From positions 1-64,000 of the forward strand of contig JBGAGE010000012.1 of the NCBI GenBank assembly GCA_044226865.1: DNA of 64,000 nucleotides, written 5' to 3'. Made by a program: the position numbers and the translations under genes. The DNA is from TMP-86 sp044226865 (GTDB taxonomy: Bacteria > Pseudomonadota > Gammaproteobacteria > Steroidobacterales > Steroidobacteraceae). Positions within the stretch are counted from its first letter, which is position 1; each line of letters starts with the position of its first letter. Shown in pieces: positions 34,287-41,687 of this stretch. The notes below the pieces were generated by a model, which was given only the letters and a program-made list of their open reading frames with translations, had not been told where the DNA came from and searched no databases.

Positions 34287-34775
34287 ATGTTTCCGCCCAA
34301 AGTGAGTGATCAGCAGATCCGCTCCCTCATCGCCGAACTCAGCAGGGGAGGGCGGCCGCCATCGGGCGTGGTACTGCGGCGCGCTCTCGCCGAGCGTTAC
34401 GGTTCGCGTGGCGGGGTCTCGCGCATCTATACGCTCCTGTCTGCAGAGCGAAGACCACCGGCTATTCCTCTACGCGCGCAGGCAGCGCCGTCCGAGGATG
34501 CAGCATCCACGCAGGTGGAGTTGCACTCCCTGCGCGAGCAATTGCAGCTTGCCCGCGAACGCGGCGAAGCCGATCAATCGCGTTGGGCACACGAGATCGA
34601 CCGGCTGCGGTTGAAGGTGGCGCAACTGGAGCCGCTGGCGCAGCAATCGCAGATGCTGCGGGAGACGGCCGATCTGCTCCGGCATCGGCTGCAGGCCGCC
34701 GATGTGAAGCTCGGACACATGGAAGCTGAACTCCTGCGCGCCATGCAGCGACTCGAGGAACGCGGCGGCGCCTGA
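34287..34775 (+). CDS. KfrA-like DNA-binding coiled-coil protein
   Basis: 162 residues. An N-terminal helical DNA-binding part (VSDQQIRSLIAELSRGGRPP; LRRALAERYGSRGGVSRIYT) matches the pattern of KfrA N-terminal domains. From about residue 75 to 155 there is a heptad-rich coiled coil (LHSLREQLQLARERGEADQS; LEPLAQQSQMLRETADLLRH). Plasmid KfrA forms filament-like assemblies and assists partition, and it autorepresses. Presence beside parAB supports the call; the family match is by pattern only. Confidence 0.72.
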   Translation: MFPPKVSDQQIRSLIAELSRGGRPPSGVVLRRALAERYGSRGGVSRIYTLLSAERRPPAIPLRAQAAPSEDAASTQVELHSLREQLQLARERGEADQSRWAHEIDRLRLKVAQLEPLAQQSQMLRETADLLRHRLQAADVKLGHMEAELLRAMQRLEERGGA

Positions 34776-34942
34776 TCACCGGCGAGGTGCGAGTCCTACT
34801 TGCGGGTCAGTCATCGTCTGACAATCCCGCCTTCACCGTCATGTAATCGTGGCGGCACCATGCCGCATTTTCGTCCCGATGCCTTTGATGCGATTCCCGT
34901 GACCTTGGGCCGCATCGTGTGGCGCGAAGCATAAGCAAGCCG

Positions 34943-36055
34943 ATGGGTACCCAGGGGGAACGGACGACGCTGCACAAACTCAAGGGTGACAATGTGCATC
35001 GGATGCCGGCGCGCCCCGCCGACCGCCGCTGGTCGGCATCGCGGGGCCTGTTGCTGCTGGCCGTTGGCGCGTTGCTGTATGTGGCACGGCAAGCCTTCGT
35101 GCCCGTGGCGCTTGCCTTGTTGGCGGCGCTGATCCTCTCCGGTCCGGTGGAGGCCCTGCACGCAAAGAAGGTGCCGCGCGGATTGAGTGCCGTGCTGATC
35201 ATGCTGGCCGTGCTCGGCGTGTTCGCCATCACGCTGAACCTCGTGTCCGAGCCCGCGCAGCAATGGTTCTCGAACGCGCCGCAGACCATGCGCGTGGTCA
35301 AGCAGAAGATCCGGCCGCTGGCGCGCGTGATCGATCGCATCCAGGAAATCCGCAACAATGCAGGCAACATCGGCAGCAGTGCCAAGCCGCAGGCGCTGCC
35401 GGTGTCGGCCGTGCCGATTTCCGACGCGCCGGCCATGCTGGATGCCACACGGGTCGCCGCGGTCAGCATTGCCACCGTGGTGATCCTGAGCGTGTTCCTG
35501 CTCACGGGCGGGCCTCCGATGCTGGCGCGATTGGCCACGGCCTTTGCCGGTGACGTGCAGTCGGCACACGTCATCGGCATCCTGGAGAAGCTGCGCCGCG
35601 AAGTGGGGCGGTTCTATCTCACCACCGCCATGATCAATCTGGGGCTCGGCACGGCCACCACCATCCTGATGACAGTGCTGGACATGCCGGCGCCGCTCCT
35701 ATGGGGTACCGTGGCGGCCATCCTGAATTTCATTCCCTACGCAGGTTCGGCGACTACGTTGCTGTTGCTCACCTCGGTGGCGATCGTGTCTTTCGACTCC
35801 CTTGGTCACGTGCTGGCGGTCGCGGGTGGTTATCTTGCGCTGGCTACGCTCGAAGGGCAGGTGGTGCAGCCGCTGTTGGTGGGCCGGCGCCTGGCGCTCA
35901 ATCCGGTCATCGTGTTCCTCGCCTTGTGGTTCGGCGGCTTCTTCTGGGGGATCGCCGGCATCGTGCTGGCGACGCCGGCACTCGTGGCCGTTAAGGTTTA
36001 TGCCGAGAACTCGCGCGAGGGCAAGCCGCTGCTCGAGTTCCTGAGTCCGCACTGA
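34943..36055 (+). CDS. AI-2E/PerM family membrane transporter
   Basis: About 370 residues with eight membrane segments: a pair at the N-terminus, a soluble mid-region, then the conserved block LDMPAPLLWGTVAAILNFIP, GGYLALATLEGQVVQPLLVG and the tail WGIAGIVLATPALVAVKVY. The family includes the E. coli TqsA/YdiK exporters and sodium/proton antiporters, so a substrate cannot be assigned. The start is uncertain: GTG 34919, ATG 34943, or GTG 34994, which has AAGGGTGA in front. Confidence 0.87.
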   Translation: MGTQGERTTLHKLKGDNVHRMPARPADRRWSASRGLLLLAVGALLYVARQAFVPVALALLAALILSGPVEALHAKKVPRGLSAVLIMLAVLGVFAITLNLVSEPAQQWFSNAPQTMRVVKQKIRPLARVIDRIQEIRNNAGNIGSSAKPQALPVSAVPISDAPAMLDATRVAAVSIATVVILSVFLLTGGPPMLARLATAFAGDVQSAHVIGILEKLRREVGRFYLTTAMINLGLGTATTILMTVLDMPAPLLWGTVAAILNFIPYAGSATTLLLLTSVAIVSFDSLGHVLAVAGGYLALATLEGQVVQPLLVGRRLALNPVIVFLALWFGGFFWGIAGIVLATPALVAVKVYAENSREGKPLLEFLSPH

Positions 36056-36182
36056 GTTGCAGACCTGATTTCCCACGTGCGAACCCGCACCCGTCCGACA
36101 GTGCCGCGGAAAGCGGCGATGGACCATCTCCCACCGGTGCACTGTCGGTGCACATTCCTCCCTACCTGCAATGGAGTTCATC

Positions 36183-36713
36183 ATGGATCAATCGAAATCG
36201 AAGTCGGGCAGCCGCTCGCGCTCGGGTAGCCATGCCGCTACCGATGCCATCGCGCTGCTCAAGGCGGATCATCGCCAGGTCGAAAAATGGTTTTCCGAGT
36301 TCGACAGTGCGCGTTCCGAGGACCGCAAGGCCAAGCTTGCCAGCAGCATTTGTCGTGCGTTACAGATTCATACGATGTTGGAGGAGGAGATTTTCTATCC
36401 CGCCTTTCTCGAAGCCAGCGGTGACAGCGACCTGCACCACGAGGCCATCGTCGAGCATGCAGGCGCCAAGCGCCTGATCCAGGAAATCGAGTCCGGCGGA
36501 ACCGACGATGACTTCTTCGACGCACGCGTCTCGGTGCTGTCGGAGATGATCAAGCATCACGTCAAGGAGGAGGAAAAGCCCAGCGGCATGTTCGCCGAGG
36601 CGAAGAAATGCGGGATGGACCTGAAGCAATTGGGTGAACGGCTCAAGGCGCGCAAGTTGGAATTGGAACAAGGCGGCGTCGAGGATATGAACTCGGCGGA
36701 CAAAGCCGCCTGA
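36183..36713 (+). CDS. Hemerythrin-like diiron protein
   Basis: 176 residues with the hemerythrin histidine/acid pattern: LLKADHRQVEKWF, ALQIHTMLEEEIFYPAFLE, HHEAIVEHAGAKRLI and IKHHVKEEEKPSGMF. A short Lys/Ser/Arg-rich tail precedes the domain. Bacterial single-domain members sense or store oxygen, NO or iron. GGAG lies six bases before the start at 36183. The next gene follows after about 20 bases and is probably cotranscribed. Confidence 0.88.
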   Translation: MDQSKSKSGSRSRSGSHAATDAIALLKADHRQVEKWFSEFDSARSEDRKAKLASSICRALQIHTMLEEEIFYPAFLEASGDSDLHHEAIVEHAGAKRLIQEIESGGTDDDFFDARVSVLSEMIKHHVKEEEKPSGMFAEAKKCGMDLKQLGERLKARKLELEQGGVEDMNSADKAA

Positions 36714-36734
36714 AGCACAGGAGGAGGACGAGGC

Positions 36735-36950
36735 ATGGCAGCGCGATACAGCAAGAGTAGCCAGCAATCGGTGAAGCGCGCGATGCACGAGCGCAAGGAA
36801 GGTACCTTGCGCAGCGGCAGCACCGGCAAAAAGGTCAAGAGTAAGAAGCAGGCCATCGCCATCGGCCTGTCCGAAGCTCGGCGCGCCGGCAAGAAAGTGC
36901 CGGCGAAGCGGCGGGCGCGGCGGGCGCCCGCCAAGCACGCCCGCGGCTGA
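36735..36950 (+). CDS. DUF6496-type small basic protein
   Basis: 71 residues, very Lys/Arg-rich: SKSSQQSVKRAMHERKEGTL, then KSKKQAIAIGLSEARRAGKK and an Arg/Ala tail. The pattern matches the small DUF6496 proteins found widely in proteobacteria. Charge suggests nucleic acid binding, not shown. A strong AGGAGGA ribosome site precedes the ATG. Confidence 0.82.
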   Translation: MAARYSKSSQQSVKRAMHERKEGTLRSGSTGKKVKSKKQAIAIGLSEARRAGKKVPAKRRARRAPAKHARG

Positions 36951-36978
36951 AAGCGAAGCCGCTGGCTGCTGACGTGAA

Positions 36979-37006
36979 GCAAGGGCCCGCGCGCGCGGGC
37001 CCTTGC
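36979..37006. terminator. Hairpin between convergent genes
   Basis: Perfect inverted repeat with 14-base arms GCAAGGGCCCGCGC and complement, without a T-run. It lies between the DUF6496 gene and the convergent amidohydrolase stop and could end both transcripts. Confidence 0.7.
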
Positions 37007-37012
37007 ATGCAT

Positions 37013-38527
37013 TCAGTGTGTGGGCCGCAGAACCTTGCCCGGATGTTTACCGGTGGGCTTGCCGGCCTCGATCACCCACACGCCAGAAGTCATCACCGCG
37101 GGAATTCCCGAGGGTGCCGCTTCGGGCTTTTCGATGGTGGAATTGTCGATGACCGTCGCCGGGTCGAACAGCACCAGGTCCGCGACATAGCCGGGCTTGA
37201 TCTGGCCGCGATCCTTCAGCCCCAACCGTCCGGCGGACAGCCCGGTCATCTTGTGCACGGCCGATTCGAGTGACAACGCCTTCTGTTCGCGCACATAGCG
37301 GCCCAGCACGCGCGGGAAGGTTCCGGCACCGCGCGGATGCGCGCCATGCAGTTCACCGTCGCTGCAGAAGCTGGTCTGTGGATGGGCGACGAACCAGCGC
37401 ACGTCATCTTCCGCCATGGAGGTGCCGATGATGCTCTCCATGTCCGCATCCGAATCCAGCTCCGCCATGGTCGCCTTGACGATGCGCATGTAGGTATCCA
37501 CTTCGCTCAACTTCCAGATCTTGGCGATCTCGTCCAGGGTCTTGCCCGCGACGGACGGGTCCGGCGTGTACTTCGCCAGGCGAATGGCGGCGGCTCCGCC
37601 GTTCGCGGCCAACCCGGCCGCCACCTTCTGCGGATTGTAGAAATCGCGGTCGGTCACCAGCACGCGGATGGTGGAATGCCAATACGTGTAGGGATACACA
37701 TCGGCCCACAACTTGACGTGTTCGCGTTGCGCGCGCTCGAAGTAGGCGGGCATGCGCTTCGCCGCGAGGTGCCAGACGGGCGGGGCGGCCAGCTTGATGT
37801 GCGTGATCTCCACGGGCAGTCCGGCCTCGCGGCCGATGCGCAGGATCTCATCGTAGGAGTTGAACACGCCGTTGCCCTCATCGCGCACATGCGAGATGTA
37901 GAAGCCGCCGGTGCCGGCGGCCACCTTCGACAGCGCCACCACTTCCTCGGTGGTGGAGAAATGCGCCTGCTCGTATTCGAGGCCGGTAGAAATGCCGAAG
38001 GCCCCGGCCTGCAGCTCGGAGGCGAGCACGCTCTTCATCTTCTCCAATTCCGCGGGGGTCGACGGGCGAAACAAATCCTTGCCCATGACGCGTGCGCGCA
38101 CCGTCGCATGGCCCACCATGCTGGCCACGTTGAGCGCCGCGGGTTTGGCATCGAGTTTGCCCAGCCAATCACGCAGCGGGTAGTTGGAGTCGCCATCCTG
38201 GCCCACCAGCATGGTGGTGACGCCCTGGCGCGTCTGCGTTGCGGCATCCAGGTCCTCGAGCAGGCCGCGGTCCGCATGGCTGTGCATGTCGATGAAACCG
38301 GGCGCGAGCGCCAATCCCTTGGCATCGCGCACGGTTTCGCCCGCCTCGGGTTGCAGGTGCGGCGCCACGGCGGTGATGCGATCGTCCTGGATGCGCACAT
38401 CGCCCGGAAATCCGGCGCGGCCGGTGCCATCGACGATGAGGGCATGCTGGATGACGAGGCCCGCGGCTTGCGCCGAAGCGGCGCATAGCGAGAAGGCCAG
38501 GAGGCAAATACGGATCGGTTGCTGCAT
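37013..38527 (-). CDS. Secreted N-acyl-D-amino-acid deacylase / D-aminoacylase-like amidohydrolase
   Basis: 504 residues with a signal peptide (MQQPIRICLLAFSLCAASAQ) and the amidohydrolase TIM-barrel. The metal motif is PGFIDMHSHAD. EITHIKLAAPPVW and HPRGAGTFPRVLGRYVREQK are characteristic of the D-aminoacylase branch. It releases D-amino acids, or acts on N-acylated ones, in the periplasm using zinc. The start at 38527 gives the signal peptide; the longer frame is non-coding. The cupin gene ends six bases upstream on the same strand. Confidence 0.87.
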   Translation of the reverse strand: MQQPIRICLLAFSLCAASAQAAGLVIQHALIVDGTGRAGFPGDVRIQDDRITAVAPHLQPEAGETVRDAKGLALAPGFIDMHSHADRGLLEDLDAATQTRQGVTTMLVGQDGDSNYPLRDWLGKLDAKPAALNVASMVGHATVRARVMGKDLFRPSTPAELEKMKSVLASELQAGAFGISTGLEYEQAHFSTTEEVVALSKVAAGTGGFYISHVRDEGNGVFNSYDEILRIGREAGLPVEITHIKLAAPPVWHLAAKRMPAYFERAQREHVKLWADVYPYTYWHSTIRVLVTDRDFYNPQKVAAGLAANGGAAAIRLAKYTPDPSVAGKTLDEIAKIWKLSEVDTYMRIVKATMAELDSDADMESIIGTSMAEDDVRWFVAHPQTSFCSDGELHGAHPRGAGTFPRVLGRYVREQKALSLESAVHKMTGLSAGRLGLKDRGQIKPGYVADLVLFDPATVIDNSTIEKPEAAPSGIPAVMTSGVWVIEAGKPTGKHPGKVLRPTH

Positions 38528-38532
38528 GCAGG

Positions 38533-39006
38533 TTACTTCTTGTTGGGAGGATAGGGACGGCCATCGCGGTGCACATAGCCCGCGCGGCCCTTGAGCGCTT
38601 TCATGTCGATGTCGGGATACCAGGCTTCGTCTTCCTGGATGGCGCGTGTGCCGACTTCGAGCACCACGGCTTCCGCCGTGCCGCGATTCTGCAGGTGATG
38701 ACCGTCGGACACGCCTGCCTTGAAGCCCGCACAATCCCCGCCACGCAATGTCTCCTCGCCGGCGTCGGTGACCAGCACCACTTCGCCCGACAGGACATAG
38801 ACGAACTCATCTTCGCGGGTGTGCCAATGGCGCTGGCTGGACCACGCTCCCGGCAGCAGGCGCATGAGATTTACACCGAATTGCGTCAGGCCCGCCGCAT
38901 CGCCGAGGCGCCGGCGGACGCGTTCGCGGCAGGGCTCATCGAAGGGTTGCGGATAGGCCGATCCAGTGACGGCAACGAGGGAATCGATGTCGATGCGCTT
39001 GGGCAT
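38533..39006 (-). CDS. Cupin-domain protein
   Basis: 157 residues with a single cupin barrel: RHWHTREDEFVYVLSGEVVL gives the HxH...E metal site, and GVSDGHHLQNRG the second motif's His. The sequence is typical of small cupins of unknown substrate found beside amino-sugar or amino-acid enzymes. It is packed between the DUF2147 and D-aminoacylase genes on the same strand, so it may serve the same pathway. Confidence 0.83.
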   Translation of the reverse strand: MPKRIDIDSLVAVTGSAYPQPFDEPCRERVRRRLGDAAGLTQFGVNLMRLLPGAWSSQRHWHTREDEFVYVLSGEVVLVTDAGEETLRGGDCAGFKAGVSDGHHLQNRGTAEAVVLEVGTRAIQEDEAWYPDIDMKALKGRAGYVHRDGRPYPPNKK

Positions 39007-39010
39007 GGCG

Positions 39011-39472
39011 TTATCCTGGCGGCAGGTCCATGGAGGTGCCCGTGTAGCGTGTCCAGGTTTGCGTCACGCCCAACAGGGAAAAGCCGATGAAGCCGCGCAC
39101 GCTGAGCGTGCCGTCCGCATTCAAGGCGATCTTGCATTTGTAGGTCTTGCCATTGTCCGGCTTGTAGATGGTGCCGCCGGACCAATGGCCGTCACCATCG
39201 TAGTTCATGCCTGTGAGGATGACCTGGCCGCGCAACTCCTTGCCGCGCGCCGCCGGATCGGGATTGTGTTCGTCCTTGCGGCCCGGGTGATTGCCGCCGA
39301 CGATCTGGCCGCTGAGATGGCCTTGTTCATCCACGCTGAGCTGGATGATGCCGTCCTTGGGTTCGGTGAGCCAATGGCCGGCGATGCGGCTCATCGCCGG
39401 ATCCGCACTCGCCGTTGCGCTGAGCGCGAAGCCCAGCACGATCAAGCCTGCGAAGGTCTTTGCCCACTGCAT
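39011..39472 (-). CDS. DUF2147 family exported protein
   Basis: 153 residues. Signal peptide MQWAKTFAGLIVLGFALSAT, then the DUF2147 pattern IAGHWLTEPKDGIIQLS, GNHPGRKDEHNPD and the end region FIGFSLLGVTQTWTR. The family is periplasmic with a lipocalin-like fold; function is unknown. The start at 39472 restores a standard signal peptide. It lies four bases upstream of the cupin gene. Confidence 0.85.
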   Translation of the reverse strand: MQWAKTFAGLIVLGFALSATASADPAMSRIAGHWLTEPKDGIIQLSVDEQGHLSGQIVGGNHPGRKDEHNPDPAARGKELRGQVILTGMNYDGDGHWSGGTIYKPDNGKTYKCKIALNADGTLSVRGFIGFSLLGVTQTWTRYTGTSMDLPPG

Positions 39473-39538
39473 CTTGGATACCCCCAGTTGCCTGCCGCGA
39501 GTATGAACCCGGCGGGCGGGGATATCCAAGCGTTGCGC

Positions 39539-40171
39539 TCAGCGTGGCTCTATCTTCCACACGATGGGAATGGTGGCGCGGCCGGCGACCGACCTGCCAT
39601 CCTGCATGGCGGGCAGCATGCGCTGGCCGCGTACGGCCTCCAGGCACGCGGCGTCCAATCTCTCAAAGCCGGTCCGCGTCTGCAATGAGGCATCGGTGAT
39701 GCGACCGTCGGCTGCGACGCTCAGGCTCACCACGCAACGGCCCTCGTGTCCTGCACGGATTTCGGAGTCGGGATAGAAGCTGCGCCCAACCATGATGGGA
39801 TGGCGCGGGTCCATGCGAGCCGCGGTGATGACGGGCGCGTGGCCTGGTGCGGGCGTGCTGTTCGCGGGGCCGTCGACCGGGGGGCGGGCAGTCACGGTTG
39901 GGCCATCCTCGCTGACGATGGTCCCGGTGGGGACCTCCGGGTCGAGGACGGGCACCGGCGTGAAGTCCACGCGAGTCGGCGGCAGGGAAACATTCGGCCG
40001 TGGCGCCGCCGGCACCTGTCGAACGATGACATCCTCCACGACCTTCCGAATGAACGTCGTGGTCAGGCCGGAGTAGAACGCGTAGCCCAGGGCGATGTGG
40101 AACAGCACCACGACGGCGAAGGCAGCACTTCGGTCTGCAGGCAATGACATGGACAACGCGGGTGCGCGCAT
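39539..40171 (-). CDS. TonB-like energy transducer
   Basis: 210 residues: an N-terminal membrane anchor (FAVVVLFHIALGYAFYSGL), a proline-rich periplasmic spacer, and a C-terminal TonB domain with GRCVVSLSVAADGRITDASL and FERLDAACLEAVRGQR. TonB passes proton-motive energy to outer membrane receptors such as the one encoded at 49909. No exbB/exbD are adjacent, so it would borrow them from elsewhere. Confidence 0.88.
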   Translation of the reverse strand: MRAPALSMSLPADRSAAFAVVVLFHIALGYAFYSGLTTTFIRKVVEDVIVRQVPAAPRPNVSLPPTRVDFTPVPVLDPEVPTGTIVSEDGPTVTARPPVDGPANSTPAPGHAPVITAARMDPRHPIMVGRSFYPDSEIRAGHEGRCVVSLSVAADGRITDASLQTRTGFERLDAACLEAVRGQRMLPAMQDGRSVAGRATIPIVWKIEPR

Positions 40172-40313
40172 GAACGTTTCTCCTGTGGCGGATTTTCCAT
40201 AAGCGGCGACCTTCCAAGGAAAAGTGCGCCGTCCATGCAGGTGAAACGGGCGTGCGTGCGCGCTGGGGTTACGCGTACATCGGCATCGGGATGAAAGCGA
40301 GGCGCGAGGAGCG

Positions 40314-40490
40314 CTACTTGGCCTCGCGCTCGGCCTTCTTGCGCAAGGCGACTTCCTCGCGGTCGACGACGATTTCCTTCGGTGCGTCTATCCCTAAGCG
40401 AATCTGCGTGCCTTTGACTTCCAAGACCGTGACGGCGATGTTCTCGCCGATGCGGATGGATTCGCCGCTCTTGCGGGTGAGTATCAACAT
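40314..40490 (-). CDS. csrA: CsrA carbon storage/RNA-binding regulator
   Basis: 58 residues: MLILTRKSGESIRIGENIAV, then LEVKGTQIRLGIDAPKEIVV and DREEV. Key RNA-contacting positions Leu4 and Arg44 are present. Compared with E. coli CsrA it is divergent in the first loop (KSGESIRIGEN) and the C-terminal tail is short and Lys/Glu-rich. AGGA lies eight bases upstream of the ATG. CsrA dimers bind GGA motifs in mRNA leaders to control carbon flow, motility and biofilm. It is divergent from the lipoprotein gene at 40680. Confidence 0.95.
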   Translation of the reverse strand: MLILTRKSGESIRIGENIAVTVLEVKGTQIRLGIDAPKEIVVDREEVALRKKAEREAK

Positions 40491-40679
40491 GAAAATGTCC
40501 TGCGGGTCCGTTGTGAGTTGAGACCTTCTTCTTCTCGGGTTTGTTGCATCGGTCGGGAGAAATTAATGCGATGGTAGCTCGCTTGGAGATGCGTGCGGCG
40601 GGCATTCGTTGTATTGTCCGCGCATCACGTTGCATTGCGGCGAAAGACTGTTTTTCAAGACTGACGAGGAACTATCGAC

Positions 40680-41027
40680 ATGAAAAGAATGACCCTGTTG
40701 TTGTCCGTGGCGGTGGCTGGCCTCACGCTCCTCGGCTGCGCCAAGAAGGAATCCACCCTGGACAAGGTGGTGGATTCCACCAAGGATGCGCTCGATGCGC
40801 GTGACCATGAAAAGATCAAGGATGCGGCCGAAGACGCCCGCGATGCGGTGAAGGATGCGGCGACCGACGCCAAGACGGCAGCCGAAGATGCAGCCGCCAG
40901 CATGAAGAACGCGGCCGCGGAGGCCAACGACGCGGCAAAGGAGGCGGCGAAGGATGCCACCCAGGCGGCCAAGGACGCCGCCGCAGATGCAAAGCAAGCG
41001 GCGAAGGACGCGGTCGGCCACCCATGA
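40680..41027 (+). CDS. LEA-like Ala/Lys/Asp-repeat lipoprotein
   Basis: 115 residues. A signal peptide ends in lipobox LLGC (Cys20), then about 90 residues of a repetitive amphipathic helix built from units such as KDAAADAKQAAKDA, with almost no hydrophobics other than Ala. This resembles LEA-type or apolipoprotein-like stress proteins. It is probably anchored to the outer membrane and extended. The exact role is unknown. It lies next to glutathione peroxidase on the same strand, which fits a stress setting. Confidence 0.78.
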   Translation: MKRMTLLLSVAVAGLTLLGCAKKESTLDKVVDSTKDALDARDHEKIKDAAEDARDAVKDAATDAKTAAEDAAASMKNAAAEANDAAKEAAKDATQAAKDAAADAKQAAKDAVGHP

Positions 41028-41135
41028 GGTGGCGGCTGGGGAGGTGCGCGGTGCCGCTCGGCCCTGTGGCAAGCACCGCCGTTGTAATAATTGCAAAAAC
41101 GGCGGCGGTTCGATCGATGATGGAGGAGGTAAGCG

Positions 41136-41687
41136 ATGACTGGCTCGGTGTATGACGTTGCATTGAAGAAAATCGATGGCAAGCCCGCCACCCTGGGCGA
41201 TTACCGCGGCAAGGTGCTGCTGGTGGTGAACGTGGCATCCAAATGCGGGCTCACGCCGCAATATGCGGGTCTTGAAAAGTTGTATCAGGACAAGCGCGCC
41301 AAGGGGCTCGAGGTGCTGGGTTTTCCCGCCAATAACTTCATGGGCCAGGAACCGGGAAGCGAGACGGAAATCGCCAGCTTCTGTTCCACCACCTACGATG
41401 TGCATTTCCCCTTGTTCTCCAAGATCTCGGTGCTGGGTGCGGACAAGCATCCGCTGTACGTCGCCTTGACGGCGGCGCGTCCGCAGTCCACGGGCGAAGG
41501 ACCGTTCCGCGAAAAGCTCAAGGGCTATGGCGTCGATCCGGCGAACAAGACCGACGTGCTGTGGAACTTCGAGAAATTCCTCATCGACCGCAAGGGCGCG
41601 GTGGTGGGGCGCTTCTCGCCCGATGTCACGGCCGATGATCCGCGCCTCGTGGCCGCCATCGACGCGGAATTGGCTAAGGCGGCGTAG
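41136..41687 (+). CDS. Glutathione peroxidase (thioredoxin/glutathione-dependent)
   Basis: 183 residues with the three family blocks: VVNVASKCGLTPQYAGLEKL (peroxidatic Cys37), LGFPANNFMGQEPG (catalytic Gln) and VLWNFEKFLIDRKG (catalytic Trp/Asn). It has Cys, not selenocysteine. It reduces hydrogen or lipid peroxides. The 3' end overlaps the convergent C13 protease gene by 14 bases. Confidence 0.92.
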   Translation: MTGSVYDVALKKIDGKPATLGDYRGKVLLVVNVASKCGLTPQYAGLEKLYQDKRAKGLEVLGFPANNFMGQEPGSETEIASFCSTTYDVHFPLFSKISVLGADKHPLYVALTAARPQSTGEGPFREKLKGYGVDPANKTDVLWNFEKFLIDRKGAVVGRFSPDVTADDPRLVAAIDAELAKAA

